A stretch of 50,566 nucleotides of DNA from Fidelibacterota bacterium (GCA_947472795.1 CANJBL010000016.1:1-50566), one strand, 5' to 3'. Shown: positions 8,827 to 18,182, numbered from the stretch's first letter. Notes: generated by a model not told the origin, from the sequence alone. Translations and numbers: made by a program.

Positions 8827-9810
8827 ATGCAAGTCCTGAGATCAGTTATAGCAAAGGTTGCCCTGGCTCCGCTGCTTATGACCGCACTCATTGCCGGCTT
8901 CGCTTCGACAACCCGGGCCGCAGACATACCGGCAACGGGCTTTACGCCTGTTGTGTCCAATCCCGCGCAAGCCATCAATCCGACAGAACCCGACCCTGAT
9001 GTCGTGCAACTAAGCCCTGACTTGAGCGCGCGCATGACTGTGGAAGTGACGATTGGGGGCAAAGGCCCCTATTTCTTCATCGTCGATAGCGGCGCTGAAC
9101 GCACCATCCTGACTCACGAGCTTGCGCAGGAGTTGGACCTCCGACCGGGAAAGACTGTGCAGATCCATGGGTTCGACGGCGTACGGATTGCCGAAAGTGC
9201 GCTCGTACCGAATATGCAACTCAGTCAAGTGAGCGCTCAGCGTCTTGAGACGCCCTTGCTCGAACGCCAGAACTTGGGCGCTTCCGGTATCGTGGGCATC
9301 GATGTGCTGCAGTCTCAGCGCGTGCTGATCGATTTCAAAGCCGAAACGATGGCTGTGACCCCATCGCCGCGCGACAAAGAAGACTTTGAGGGAGAGTCCG
9401 TCATCGTGCGGGCCCGTAAGATGCTCGGCCAGCTTGTTCTGGTCGATGCCAGCGTCGGCGACGTGCCTATCAACGTGATTGTCGATACCGGTGCGCAGAT
9501 CAGTGTCGGCAATGAAGCATTGCGGCGCCTGCTTCAACGCTCGAAGATCGCAGTGAGCTTGGACCGCTTTTCCTTGCGCAGCGTGACTGGCGACTTAACA
9601 GACGTCTCAGGCACCATCGTAAAGGGTGTGCGTATTGGCGGCCTGAATATCAACAATCTGCCGGTCGCATTTACCGAGGCCCATCTCTTCCAGAAACTCG
9701 GCTTGCGGCGCGAGCCGTCGTTGCTGCTCGGCATGGATGCCCTGAAGCTCTTCGACCGCGTATCAATAGATTTCGCCAAAAAGAGAGTTCGCTTCGCGAA
9801 AGTCGGTTGA
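8827..9810 (+). CDS. Secreted retropepsin-like aspartic protease family protein with two DxG lobes
   Basis: A 327-residue protein with a signal peptide (about residues 1-32). It has two copies of a retropepsin-like lobe. The first has FIVDSGAERTIL (Asp87-Ser-Gly) and the second VIVDTGAQISVG (Asp220-Thr-Gly). In each lobe a hydrophobic-hydrophobic-G motif follows later (GIVGIDVL, LLLGMDALKLF). A single chain could therefore build a complete two-aspartate active site, as in pepsin-like enzymes. The protein is expected in the periplasm; the substrate is unknown. GAAGGTG precedes the ATG, and a strong terminator follows the gene, so it is monocistronic. Confidence 0.83.
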   Translation: MQVLRSVIAKVALAPLLMTALIAGFASTTRAADIPATGFTPVVSNPAQAINPTEPDPDVVQLSPDLSARMTVEVTIGGKGPYFFIVDSGAERTILTHELAQELDLRPGKTVQIHGFDGVRIAESALVPNMQLSQVSAQRLETPLLERQNLGASGIVGIDVLQSQRVLIDFKAETMAVTPSPRDKEDFEGESVIVRARKMLGQLVLVDASVGDVPINVIVDTGAQISVGNEALRRLLQRSKIAVSLDRFSLRSVTGDLTDVSGTIVKGVRIGGLNINNLPVAFTEAHLFQKLGLRREPSLLLGMDALKLFDRVSIDFAKKRVRFAKVG

Positions 9811-9841
9811 ACAGAAGTAACCAGCGCGCCGGCCAAAGCAT

Positions 9842-9879
9842 CGGGCTCATTTGCATTGCAGACGGAGCCCGTATTTTTT
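9842..9879 (+). terminator. Rho-independent terminator after the retropepsin-like gene
   Basis: CGGGCTC (9842-9848) pairs with GAGCCCG (9865-9871), and TATTTTTT follows directly. It lies 32 bases past the stop codon and ends just before the end of the convergent transporter gene. Confidence 0.8.
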
Positions 9880-9891
9880 GGCGATCATGGC

Positions 9892-10938
9892 CTAAAACTT
9901 TGGAGTGCCGGACCCTTCGCGGTTCTTTCGGACCCAATGGCGGGACGCCGCCGCCGAAAGCGTCCAACACGCGATGAACAAAGCCGCGATGAAACATCCA
10001 AGAGCACTGAAGCTCTCGTTGATGTCGCCGACCCAACTCCAAAACCTGCTTTTCAGTGTGAACTGATCCGCGACGAGATGAAGAAGTTGGAGGCCGCCCA
10101 CAAAGAAGGCGACCGCCACCGAAAGTGATGTGACGATGACGTTATAGATGATGCGGCGCTCGGGCTTATCCGCGGCCCAGCCGTAAACTTCCGTCATCAC
10201 GATGCCATCGGTGGTGTCGATAAGCGCCATGGCTGCGGTAAACAACGCGGGAAACACCATGATCGACCAGAATGAAATGCCCTGCGCGGCCTGGCTGGCG
10301 GACAGACCCAGCACGCTGATTTCGGTGGCCGTGTCGAACCCCAGCCCGAACATGAAACCGAGCGGAAACATATGCCAGGGTCTGGCGACCACGGCGATTA
10401 CCGGCCGGAGAAAACGATGAAGGATGCCACGCGGCAATGCCTCATTATCGCCGTTCGTAAACCGCCTGGCGCGAAGCGAATTGTAAAGGCTGTACAACGT
10501 GACGGCATTGACGAGGGCGACTGCAAAGAGAAAAGTTGCGGAAACAATACTGCCGAACGAGCCGCCAAAATTCTCCAGGAACGAAAGGTGCGACCGAAGG
10601 GCAACGGACGAGCTGGCGGTCAACAGGCAGGCGAGCCCCACCACGGTTGAATGGCCAAGAGAAAAATGGAGGCCGATCGTAGAGACCTCTTTGCCATGCT
10701 GCAGAAATTTGCGGGTGACATTATCGATTGCAGCGATGTGATCCGCATCAACTGCATGGCGCAGACCGAGCGTGTAGGCCAACACAGCCATGCCGAGGAG
10801 CGTGGGATGGTCTTGGCATACGCGCCATGCCCATAGCCACGCCGCTGCATTAGCAATGAGCAGGCCGACGTATATGGCGATGATTCGGCCTTTGTCAGGA
10901 CGTGGGACTGATCCAAATGCTGGTGATATTGCCATCAT
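9892..10938 (-). CDS. NiCoT-family nickel/cobalt transporter (HoxN/HupN/NixA type)
   Basis: A 348-residue polytopic membrane protein with about eight hydrophobic segments. The family signature in the second transmembrane segment is present as LRHAVDADHIAAIDN, the HxxxxDH metal-binding motif. Two further signatures, LGHSTVV and LGFDTATEI, are also present. These permeases import Ni2+ or Co2+ with high affinity. No nickel or B12 enzyme is adjacent, so the metal preference is open. AGAGG lies only two bases before the first of two consecutive ATGs, so the second (10935) may be the true start. The gene converges with the retropepsin-like gene. Confidence 0.9.
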   Translation of the reverse strand: MMAISPAFGSVPRPDKGRIIAIYVGLLIANAAAWLWAWRVCQDHPTLLGMAVLAYTLGLRHAVDADHIAAIDNVTRKFLQHGKEVSTIGLHFSLGHSTVVGLACLLTASSSVALRSHLSFLENFGGSFGSIVSATFLFAVALVNAVTLYSLYNSLRARRFTNGDNEALPRGILHRFLRPVIAVVARPWHMFPLGFMFGLGFDTATEISVLGLSASQAAQGISFWSIMVFPALFTAAMALIDTTDGIVMTEVYGWAADKPERRIIYNVIVTSLSVAVAFFVGGLQLLHLVADQFTLKSRFWSWVGDINESFSALGCFIAALFIACWTLSAAASRHWVRKNREGSGTPKF

Positions 10939-10953
10939 CGCCTCTGTCGTGCG

Positions 10954-12159
10954 TTAGGCGGCTTCCAACGCAATGGCTATGCCTTGGCCAACCCCAATAC
11001 ACATTGCGGCAAGAGCGTATTTGCCCTTTCTTTCTCGCAGCTCCAAAGCCGCAGTGCCCGTCACCCGACACCCTGAAGCCCCCAGAGGATGCCCCAGCGC
11101 AATAGCGCCGCCGTTGGGGTTCATATGAGGAGCATCGTCGGGCAGGCCGAGGCTTCGGCTGACGGCTAAAACTTGAGCGGCGAAAGCCTCATTGAATTCG
11201 ATAACGTCGAAGTCTTTGATCCGAAGGTTGAGACGGGCACATAACTTACGTGTCGCCAGCGACGGTCCAAAGCCCATGATCCGCGGCGGAACACCAGCCG
11301 TGGTACCGCCAACAACCCTAGCAATGGGCTTCAATTGATGGCGTTTGACCGCCTCTTCCGAGGCGAGGATCAGGGCCGCGGCGCCATCGTTGATGCCACT
11401 GGCGTTACCGGCTGTGACCGTGCCACCCGCACGAAATGGCGTTGGAAGTTTGCTCAAAGCGGCGAGATCAGTCGAGGCGCGGATGTGCTCGTCGGTATTC
11501 ACCGTCAGTGTTACGCCCTTCTTTCCAGCGATTGAAACCGGCGTGATTTCCAGGTCGAACCGTCCGGCGGCCTGCGCCGCTCCGGCCCGCTGCTGTGATC
11601 GGACGGCAAACGCGTCCTGATCTTGCCGGTTGATATTGAATTCTTCTGCCACGTTCTCCGCCGTCTCAGGCATGGAATCCACGCCATACTGTGCTTGCAT
11701 GAGCGGATTGACGAACCGCCAACCGAGCGTGGTGTCGTAAATTTGAGCATCACGCGAGAATGCCGTGTCCGCCTTAGGCATGACAAACGGAGCGCGCGAC
11801 ATGCTTTCAACACCGCCCGCAATGATGAAGTGAGCCTCGCCGGCCTTAATCGAGCGAACACCATCAATGATAGCCTGCATGCCAGACCCACAGAGGCGAT
11901 TGACGGTGACTCCCGTAACGACGTCGGGCAAACCTGCTAACAACAACGCCATGCGCGCGATGTTGCGGTTGTCCTCGCCCGCCTGATTGGCGCACCCCAT
12001 GATGACATCATCAACGTCTGCCCATTCGACGTGCGGCGAACGCTTCATCAGCGCGGAGATCGGTATCGCCGCCAGATCATCGGCGCGCACGGTAGACAGG
12101 CTTCCCGCATACCGACCGATCGGTGTGCGGATGTAGTCGCAGATGAATACGTCAGTCAT
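10954..12159 (-). CDS. pcaF: 3-oxoadipyl-CoA/acetyl-CoA thiolase (PcaF-like)
   Basis: A 401-residue thiolase that cleaves a 3-oxoacyl-CoA with CoA to release acetyl-CoA. All catalytic elements are present: the acyl-accepting cysteine in NRLCGSGMQA near residue 89, the histidine in GGAIALGHPLGASG, and the second cysteine in AAMCIGVGQG. The N terminus (ICDYIRTPIGRYAGSLS) is typical of the 3-oxoadipyl-CoA branch rather than the acetoacetyl-CoA branch. It is the third gene of a pcaI-pcaJ-pcaF operon, 21 bases after pcaJ. That order supports the beta-ketoadipate role, although no ring-cleavage genes are in the window. Confidence 0.88.
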   Translation of the reverse strand: MTDVFICDYIRTPIGRYAGSLSTVRADDLAAIPISALMKRSPHVEWADVDDVIMGCANQAGEDNRNIARMALLLAGLPDVVTGVTVNRLCGSGMQAIIDGVRSIKAGEAHFIIAGGVESMSRAPFVMPKADTAFSRDAQIYDTTLGWRFVNPLMQAQYGVDSMPETAENVAEEFNINRQDQDAFAVRSQQRAGAAQAAGRFDLEITPVSIAGKKGVTLTVNTDEHIRASTDLAALSKLPTPFRAGGTVTAGNASGINDGAAALILASEEAVKRHQLKPIARVVGGTTAGVPPRIMGFGPSLATRKLCARLNLRIKDFDVIEFNEAFAAQVLAVSRSLGLPDDAPHMNPNGGAIALGHPLGASGCRVTGTAALELRERKGKYALAAMCIGVGQGIAIALEAA

Positions 12160-12180
12160 ATTTTTACTCGCCGGTTTTGA

Positions 12181-12834
12181 TTACGTCTCGTCAGCCGCTG
12201 CCATGTCAAACGGCGCTTCCGTAAGAGCTTTGACCTCGGCGAGTTGCACGCCGGGCGCCAGTTCCACGAGGCGCAAACCACCCTGTACCTTGTCGCAAGC
12301 AAAGGTCGCAAGGTCGGTGACGATCAAGTCGACGCAGTTCGCTCCCGTGAGGGGCAATGTGCAGCGCCGCAGCACCTTGGACTGACCGTGCTTGTTGGCA
12401 TGATCCATAACGACCACGACTTTGCGGACCCCGGCCACGAGATCCATGGCACCGCCCATGCCCTTGAGCATCTTGCCGGGGATCATCCAGTTGGCGATAT
12501 CGCCGTTCTCAGCAACTTCCATGGCGCCGAGGATCGCCACATCGATGTGGCCGCCACGAATCATGGCGAAGCTGTCGGCAGAACTGAAGAAGCTTGTGGT
12601 AGGCAACTGCGTAATTGTTTCTTTGCCCGCATTGATGAGATCAGGGTCCACTTCATCGTCGAATGGATAGGGGCCCATTCCCAACATGCCGTTCTCGCTT
12701 TGCAGAGTGACGTGCACATCGCGCGGAATATAGTTTGCCACAAGCGTGGGTATGCCAATTCCCAGATTGACATAGTCGCCGTCACGCAACTCCTGAGCGG
12801 CACGCGCCGCTATTTGTTCACGCGTGCGTGCCAT
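12181..12834 (-). CDS. pcaJ: 3-oxoacid (3-oxoadipate) CoA-transferase subunit B
   Basis: A 217-residue beta subunit of a succinyl-CoA:3-ketoacid CoA-transferase. [11 protein letters not shown] contains the glutamate that forms the CoA thioester intermediate in this family. [17 protein letters not shown] and [13 protein letters not shown] are also characteristic. I start it at the ATG at 12834 ([16 protein letters not shown]) because that matches the usual subunit start. An in-frame ATG at 12858 would add eight residues. Either way it overlaps the end of pcaI, indicating translational coupling. The partner is PcaI, and the product goes to PcaF. Confidence 0.9.
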   Translation of the reverse strand: MARTREQIAARAAQELRDGDYVNLGIGIPTLVANYIPRDVHVTLQSENGMLGMGPYPFDDEVDPDLINAGKETITQLPTTSFFSSADSFAMIRGGHIDVAILGAMEVAENGDIANWMIPGKMLKGMGGAMDLVAGVRKVVVVMDHANKHGQSKVLRRCTLPLTGANCVDLIVTDLATFACDKVQGGLRLVELAPGVQLAEVKALTEAPFDMAAADET

Positions 12835-13555
12835 CGAAACCACTCTGAGAACCTGCATCTCTCTTGCGCGTCGTCCGCCGCTCTATCCGCTTCTCATATC
12901 GTTCGCCGACAATGACCCGGTTCACATATATTCCCGGTGTATGCACATCATCGCCATTGAAGGTGCCGGCCGGAACCAGTTCCTCGACTTCCGCCACCGT
13001 GACTTTACCAGCGGTGGCCATCACCGGATTGAAATTGCGCGCGGTCTTTCGGTACACGAGATTGCCTTCGGGATCGGCCCGCCACGCTTTCACGATCGAC
13101 AGATCAGCCCGCAACCAACGTTCACGGACATAGAGTTTCCCCTCGAATTCCTCGACGGGTTTGCCCTCGGCCACGATGGTTCCTACACCGGTTCGGGTAT
13201 AGAACGCGGGGATTCCTGCTCCCCCTGCCCTGATACGCTCGGCCAGCGTGCCCTGAGGATTGAGTTCGAGTTCTAATTTGCCGGAGAGATATAGCTGTTC
13301 GAAAAGCTTGTTCTCGCCCAGATATGAACTGATCATTTTTTTGATCTGGCCATTGTTGAGCAAAGCCCAAAGGCCAAAGCCATCGGCACCACAGTTGTTC
13401 GAAATAACCGTCAGGTCTTTGACGCCGTGATTCCGAATTTCCTGAATCAGATATTCAGGATTGCCGGAAAGGCCAAACCCTCCTGACATGATGGTCATGC
13501 CGTCAAAGAGCAGTCCTTCGAGAGCACTTGCCGGGTTCTTGTAAATTTTCGTCAC
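12818..13555 (-). CDS. pcaI: 3-oxoacid (3-oxoadipate) CoA-transferase subunit A
   Basis: A 245-residue alpha subunit of the CoA-transferase. The glycine loop [13 protein letters not shown] and the [12 protein letters not shown] segment are family hallmarks. [13 protein letters not shown] lies near the C terminus. The start is set at the GTG at 13555 ([14 protein letters not shown]), where family similarity begins. The frame is open upstream to 13747 with an ATG at 13621, but that leader looks noncoding. It is the first gene of the pcaIJF operon. The shared promoter/operator lies about 160-210 bases upstream and implies regulation together with the permease, a TonB receptor and the eight-gene cassette operon. 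Confidence 0.9.
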   Translation of the reverse strand: MTKIYKNPASALEGLLFDGMTIMSGGFGLSGNPEYLIQEIRNHGVKDLTVISNNCGADGFGLWALLNNGQIKKMISSYLGENKLFEQLYLSGKLELELNPQGTLAERIRAGGAGIPAFYTRTGVGTIVAEGKPVEEFEGKLYVRERWLRADLSIVKAWRADPEGNLVYRKTARNFNPVMATAGKVTVAEVEELVPAGTFNGDDVHTPGIYVNRVIVGERYEKRIERRTTRKRDAGSQSGFDGTHA

Positions 13556-13707
13556 AGATCGTCTATCCACGTTTCTAGGGGACGGCGCAACCATGATGAG
13601 GATGCACGTCTTTTTATGCATGCGCCAATTTCGGCTGTTCCGCCGCGCCATATGCGGGGATAGGGTCCTCGTCCAAATGGAAGGGCGAGATATAGGTCGT
13701 CTATAGG

Positions 13708-13766
13708 TCCATTTTTCGGTAATTATACCGTTTATTGATTTTTTCAATATCCCTGATTTTTGTCAA
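13708..13766 (-). promoter_or_regulatory. Shared promoter/operator, copy upstream of pcaI
   Basis: On the minus strand TTGACA (13766-13761) and AAAAAT (13743-13738) are 17 bases apart, a good sigma-70 layout. Seven bases further downstream lies the operator core at 13717-13730 (plus-strand reading CGGTAATTATACCG), with 5-bp arms CGGTA/TACCG around a 4-bp centre. Transcription should start at or just inside the core, the position expected for a repressor. The flank TCCATTTTTC matches the permease copy exactly. This is the most symmetrical of the four copies. Confidence 0.7.
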
Positions 13767-13834
13767 TGATGATGTAGATTTACTCTCCTCAAAAGCCCCG
13801 TAGAAAGATCGGAACTCTTGAGCGTAGGCGAAGA

Positions 13835-13880
13835 TTGACAAGCCTTTTAAAATACCGTTTTGTGGACTTGGGACTGCTTT
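13835..13880 (+). promoter_or_regulatory. Possible promoter and degenerate operator for the aldehyde dehydrogenase operon
   Basis: TTGACA at 13835-13840 is followed 17 bases later by a poor -10 candidate, TTTTGT. ACCGTTTTGTGGACTTGG (from 13854) partly matches the operator flank and core of the 35.2-kb copy, with a one-base shift between the halves. It would sit over the -10. This is a weak match and may be chance. Confidence 0.3.
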
Positions 13881-13904
13881 TCGGTTTTTCTGATGAGGAC
13901 AAAA

Positions 13905-15479
13905 ATGACGGCCGCATTGCCTCGGGTCACGTACTCGAATCTCCAGATCGATCTTGCCCCTATTCATGCAGAATTCGATGCCCGGCTGCCCGAATTTGAG
14001 CGGCAAGTGCTGGGCGGTCGGCACGGCGCGATCGTCGGCGATGACCGCAATCTCATGGACGGCACGCCCCTCTCCGTTGCCAGCCCCATCGACAGAGACC
14101 TGCTTATCGGCACCTTCTCGTCGGCATCGCCTGCGGTGATCGACAAAGCTGTGAATACGGCGGCAGCCGCGGCTCCTGCATGGGCCGCTTGCTCTCTGCA
14201 GGACCGCGTTGCACTGCTGAACAAATTCGCCCGGGTCATGTCGGAGCGGCGCTTCGACCTCGCTTTCGCGAGCCTCTTTGAAGTAGGCAAGTCGAGAATT
14301 GAAGCCATCGGTGAGGCGGAGGAATCTGTCGATCTGCCGGAATATTACGCCGCCGAGATGGAGCGCACAGGTGGCTACTTCCACCCGCTGGCGCGTGTGC
14401 GCAAAGAGGAATCCACCGAGAGCAGGTTGCTTCCCTTCGGCGTTTTCGCAGTGATCGCGCCTTTCAATTTTCCCATCGCGCTGGTGGTCAATATGATCAG
14501 CGGAGCGCTCGTAACCGGCAATACGGTCGTTCTCAAGCCTGCGGTTGGCTGTGGCCTTAGCGGCCGCATGATCGTGCAGGCTGCGTTGGATGCCGGAATG
14601 CCGACGGGCGTGATCAACCTGGTCCTTGGCAGCACGGATGTCGGCAGCGCGCTTGTGCGGCATCCGCTGGTCGCGGGCGTTGCGTTCACGGGTTCCCATC
14701 GTGTGGGCATGGAGATCGCGCGCTCTGCCATGGCGGGCGACTATGCGAAACCGGTGATTGCAGAGATGGGCGGCAAGAACCCGGCATACGTAACGGCAAG
14801 TGCCGATCTCGATACAGCAGCCCAAGGTGTTGCACGTTCCGCCTTTGGCCTTCAGGGTCAGAAATGCAGCGCCTGTTCAGTGGCCTATGTGGACGAGATC
14901 GTGGCGGACAAGTTTCTCGATAAACTCCGCACTTTCACGGCGAGCCTGAAAATCGGCGATCCGCGCAAGGCCGACACATTCATGGGCTCAGTTCAGGAGC
15001 AGGCAACCATCGATCGGTTCAAATCGTCGGTCGAGGTAGCGCGAAAAGAAGGAGAAGTCCTCCACGGTGGGCGGCAGCTGACACAGGATTTCTATGGCAA
15101 GGGATTTTTCGTGGAGCCGACGATCGTATCCCTGCCGCGCGAAAGCTCACTCACACGAGAAGAACTCTTCATGCCCTTTGTCGCTGTCCGGCGCGTCTCG
15201 TCGCTTGCGGCGGCGCTTAAAGAAGGCAATGCCGTAAGATATGGCTTGTCGGCGGGCGTATATGCCACGGACCAGAAAGACCTCGACTATTTCCTGAACA
15301 CTGTTCAAGCCGGGGTTGTTTATGCAAACCGTGCAAGCGGCGCTACCACCGGCGCTTGGCCGGGTATTCAAAGTTTCTGCGGCTGGAAAGGGTCCGGCGT
15401 GAGTCATAAAGGCGGATTGGGGCCTCACTTCCTGCCCCAGTTCATGCGAGAACAAAGCCGCACGATCATCGCCGGCTAG
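13905..15479 (+). CDS. NAD(P)-dependent aldehyde dehydrogenase, P5C/glutamate-semialdehyde dehydrogenase-like
   Basis: A 524-residue aldehyde dehydrogenase. The general-base glutamate lies in VIAEMGGKNPAYV near residue 286 and the catalytic cysteine in GQKCSACS near residue 317. The cofactor-side motif APFNFPIALVVNM is present. The GQKCSACS signature and overall length are closest to 1-pyrroline-5-carboxylate dehydrogenases, which oxidise glutamate semialdehyde, though other semialdehydes are possible. The ATG at 13905 has GAGGA about seven bases upstream; an ATG at 13893 is an alternative. It heads an operon with an aminotransferase and an FAD oxidoreductase, which suggests oxidation of a semialdehyde made by one of them. 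Confidence 0.87.
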   Translation: MTAALPRVTYSNLQIDLAPIHAEFDARLPEFERQVLGGRHGAIVGDDRNLMDGTPLSVASPIDRDLLIGTFSSASPAVIDKAVNTAAAAAPAWAACSLQDRVALLNKFARVMSERRFDLAFASLFEVGKSRIEAIGEAEESVDLPEYYAAEMERTGGYFHPLARVRKEESTESRLLPFGVFAVIAPFNFPIALVVNMISGALVTGNTVVLKPAVGCGLSGRMIVQAALDAGMPTGVINLVLGSTDVGSALVRHPLVAGVAFTGSHRVGMEIARSAMAGDYAKPVIAEMGGKNPAYVTASADLDTAAQGVARSAFGLQGQKCSACSVAYVDEIVADKFLDKLRTFTASLKIGDPRKADTFMGSVQEQATIDRFKSSVEVARKEGEVLHGGRQLTQDFYGKGFFVEPTIVSLPRESSLTREELFMPFVAVRRVSSLAAALKEGNAVRYGLSAGVYATDQKDLDYFLNTVQAGVVYANRASGATTGAWPGIQSFCGWKGSGVSHKGGLGPHFLPQFMREQSRTIIAG

Positions 15480-15508
15480 GGTTATCACCCTTTTATAGTG
15501 AGGCTAAG

Positions 15509-16822
15509 TTGCGGTTTCCGAGTTCCAACTCCCGTTCCCACGATCTCTATGAACGCGCGAAGAACGTCCTGCCGGGAGGCAATACACGCACCACCGTCTT
15601 TATGAAGCCGTATCCCATTTATGCTTCACATGGTGCGGGATGCCGCGTGTGGGACGTGGACGGAACGGAGCGGATAGACTGCATCAATAACTTCACGGCG
15701 GCCATTCACGGGTATGCGCATCCGGTTTTAACGCAGGCCGCTACGGAGCAGTTAAAGCTCGGCACAGCGTTCGGCATGCCGACGTCTTCTGAAATTGATC
15801 TCGCCGAATTGCTGGCAACGCGCGTTGCTTCCGTCGAAGAGTGTCGGTTTGCGAATTCGGGTACAGAGGCGGTGATGAACGCCCTGAAAGCGGCGCGGGC
15901 TTATACCGGCCGGCCGAAAATCGCGAAATGCGAAGGAGCCTATCACGGCACCTATGACTATGCCGAAGTCAGCCTGGATTCCGCGCCGGACGCGTGGGGT
16001 AGTAACGCGCCACAATCAATTCCCTATGCAAAAGGCACGCCTAAAGGGGTGACCGACGACGTTGTCGTTATCCCTTTCAACAACATCGACACGTCCGCTG
16101 AAATTCTGAGGGCGCATGCCGGCGAGCTTGCCGCCATCATGGTCGATCCCATGCCCAATCGGGCGGGGCTGGTGCCGGCAAGCAAGGAGTATCTGAGGAT
16201 GCTCCGCGAAGTGGCCTCAGAGATTGGAGCGCTTCTGATATTTGATGAAGTCATCAGCTTCCGCCTCGGTTTTCACGGGGCCCAGCATATCTGGGGCGTT
16301 GACGCCGACCTGACAGTCTTCGGTAAGATCATCGGCGGCGGATTTCCCGTCGGCGCGGTTGGCGGACTCCGCAAATTTATGGCGGTATTCGATCCGTCTC
16401 ATGGCAAACCGGCATTGCCGCAAGGCGGCACCTTTTCTGCAAATCCTATGTCGATGAAATGCGGATTTGCAGCGATGGAATTACTCGACGCCGCGGCGTT
16501 TAAACATCTCGATGCTATCGGCGCGCAAGCCCGGGACGGGATCGACGAAGCATTTCGCCGCGCGGACGTCGTTGGATGCACAACGGGCAGAGGGTCCCTG
16601 CTCAAGATCCACTTCACCGAAGTCGATATACAGGACTACCGCAGCGCCAGGCCGGATGCAAAAGCGACGCGTAAGATGGAGGCTTTGATGGAAAGCCTTC
16701 TCAACGACGGCGTGCTGATGGCGAGTTACGGACTGGTCGCGCTTTCAACACCCATGACGCAAGACGATGTCGCTTCTGTGGTTGCGGCTGTCGAGCGTTC
16801 TTTGAAGTCATTAAAAAATTGA
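15509..16822 (+). CDS. Class III PLP aminotransferase, glutamate-1-semialdehyde aminomutase-like
   Basis: A 437-residue fold-type I PLP enzyme. GTEAVMNALKAARAYTGR binds the cofactor phosphate, LIFDEVISFR holds the aspartate that pairs with the PLP ring, and the Schiff-base lysine is in TVFGKIIGGGFPVGAVGG near residue 273. Similarity to glutamate-1-semialdehyde aminomutase is clear, but in a catabolic operon it more likely acts as an amine or omega-amino-acid transaminase. The start is a TTG at 15509 preceded by GAGG. It begins 29 bases after the dehydrogenase stop and ends ten bases before the FAD oxidoreductase, so it is the middle gene of the operon. Confidence 0.87.
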   Translation: MRFPSSNSRSHDLYERAKNVLPGGNTRTTVFMKPYPIYASHGAGCRVWDVDGTERIDCINNFTAAIHGYAHPVLTQAATEQLKLGTAFGMPTSSEIDLAELLATRVASVEECRFANSGTEAVMNALKAARAYTGRPKIAKCEGAYHGTYDYAEVSLDSAPDAWGSNAPQSIPYAKGTPKGVTDDVVVIPFNNIDTSAEILRAHAGELAAIMVDPMPNRAGLVPASKEYLRMLREVASEIGALLIFDEVISFRLGFHGAQHIWGVDADLTVFGKIIGGGFPVGAVGGLRKFMAVFDPSHGKPALPQGGTFSANPMSMKCGFAAMELLDAAAFKHLDAIGAQARDGIDEAFRRADVVGCTTGRGSLLKIHFTEVDIQDYRSARPDAKATRKMEALMESLLNDGVLMASYGLVALSTPMTQDDVASVVAAVERSLKSLKN

Positions 16823-16831
16823 GCCGTTAAA

Positions 16832-18160
16832 GTGTCAGATATTTCTTCTGTATTCGCTCCGGATTTCCGCCCCACGCCTTACTGGTGGAATCTCACGCCG
16901 CCTAAGAGATTGCCGCAGCAATCCTTGAAGGGTTCGTACGACGTCGCGATTGTGGGCTCTGGGCTTACAGGGCTTCGGACAGCCATAGAGCTTGCGCGCG
17001 CCGGTCTGAACGTCGTTGTTCTTGAACGTGAAGATGTTGGGTTTGGGGCCGCGCGACGCAACGCGGGTTATCTTGGCCGTACTCTCAAAAAAACATATTC
17101 AGAACTGGAAAAGCACAGCGGCTCTGCCTATGCCCATGAGGTCTATGCGGAGTTGAATGCCGCGTATCAGGGCACGCTGGGTTTCATCGGCAAAGAAGGA
17201 ATCGATTGCTTTGCGACCCGCTGCGGCCGCTTCATCGCCGCGACCTCTCAAGCACACCTTGATTGGATGGTCAAAGACGCCGAGAAGATGAAGCAGGGCG
17301 TGGGTTTCGACTACAGCGTTATACCTGCGCATGCCGTGCGATCCGAGATGGGAACGGACTGCTACTGCGGCGGTATCGTGATTCCGGACTTGGGCTCCCT
17401 TCATCCGGGCCTTTATCACAGCGCCTTACTCGACCGTGCCTTGTCAGCTGGAGTGAGCATTGCAGATCACACGGACGTTTTGTCCATTGAGCGTATCAAG
17501 CCGGCAGGGTTTGCGGTGAATACGTCGGTGGGAAAACTCACGGCCACGAACGTCGTTATTGCTACAAACGGCTATACACCAAAACATCTGAAATGGTACG
17601 CGCGGCGCCTTGTGCCATTTAAGGGGTACATGGCCGCAACAGAAGAATTGCCCGCAGACCTTCTGGCGGAACTGATCCCCAATCGCCGTACGATTATCGA
17701 CAGCAATATAAATATCGACTTCTTCCGCCCTGCCCCGGATTCATCCCGCCTTTTGTTTGGCGGCTCGGCCGGCAGCCATTTCACCGACACCAACGATTTA
17801 GCCAAGAGCATGCATGCCATTCTTGTCCGGATATTCCCCCAACTGCACAAGACACGCCTCAGCGCTGTCTGGTCGGGGCAATGCGCCGGCACCTTTGACA
17901 TGATGCCTCACATCGGAGTGGACAATGGGCTTTGGTACGGGCTGGGATTTAACTTTGCCGGCGTGCCAATGTCAGGCCATTTTGGAATGAAGATAGCAGA
18001 GGGAATTTTGAAGAACGCGCCGCCGGCGAGTGTCTTTGCGCGAATGCCGTTTAAATCGATTCCTCTCTACAACGGCAATCCCTGGTTCCTGCCGCTCGCG
18101 ATGCGCTTCTTCGCCTGGCAAGATCGTGCTCTGGCGAAAAGTTCCGCTCGGGTGATGTAA
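16832..18160 (+). CDS. FAD-dependent amine/amino-acid oxidoreductase (DadA/PuuB-like)
   Basis: A 442-residue DAO-family flavoprotein. The Rossmann motif is DVAIVGSGLTGLRTAIELA near residues 36-54, ending in an acidic residue in VVVLERE. The C-terminal FAD-contacting region includes WSGQCAGTFDMMPHIG. Relatives oxidise secondary amines, N-substituted amino acids or gamma-glutamylputrescine, producing an aldehyde and a free amine. Here the aldehyde could feed the dehydrogenase two genes upstream. It starts at a GTG with only a weak ribosome site. There is a second protein of the same family at 35.5 kb. No signal peptide, so it is cytoplasmic. Confidence 0.87.
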   Translation: MSDISSVFAPDFRPTPYWWNLTPPKRLPQQSLKGSYDVAIVGSGLTGLRTAIELARAGLNVVVLEREDVGFGAARRNAGYLGRTLKKTYSELEKHSGSAYAHEVYAELNAAYQGTLGFIGKEGIDCFATRCGRFIAATSQAHLDWMVKDAEKMKQGVGFDYSVIPAHAVRSEMGTDCYCGGIVIPDLGSLHPGLYHSALLDRALSAGVSIADHTDVLSIERIKPAGFAVNTSVGKLTATNVVIATNGYTPKHLKWYARRLVPFKGYMAATEELPADLLAELIPNRRTIIDSNINIDFFRPAPDSSRLLFGGSAGSHFTDTNDLAKSMHAILVRIFPQLHKTRLSAVWSGQCAGTFDMMPHIGVDNGLWYGLGFNFAGVPMSGHFGMKIAEGILKNAPPASVFARMPFKSIPLYNGNPWFLPLAMRFFAWQDRALAKSSARVM

Positions 18161-18182
18161 ATCGCGCTTTAGGAATGGCGCT

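Larger units (their letters stand above)
13556..13904. other. Divergent control region between pcaIJF and the aldehyde dehydrogenase operon
   Basis: About 350 A+T-rich bases between two divergent operons. The minus-strand promoter/operator for pcaI sits at 13708-13766. On the plus strand TTGACA (13835-13840) is a candidate -35 for the dehydrogenase operon. A degenerate operator-like sequence overlaps its expected -10. The stretch 13556-13700, which would be transcribed as the pcaI leader, shows no clear structure. Confidence 0.6.

Noticed and set aside
13621-13747. N-terminal extension of pcaI in the open frame upstream of the GTG start
   Set aside because: The extension is Arg-rich with no family similarity and overlaps the promoter/operator; CoA-transferase A subunits begin where the chosen start lies.
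13701-14825. Minus-strand open frame of about 374 codons across the start of the aldehyde dehydrogenase gene
   Set aside because: It overlaps the well-supported dehydrogenase on the opposite strand and would also cover the divergent control region; no domain is recognisable.
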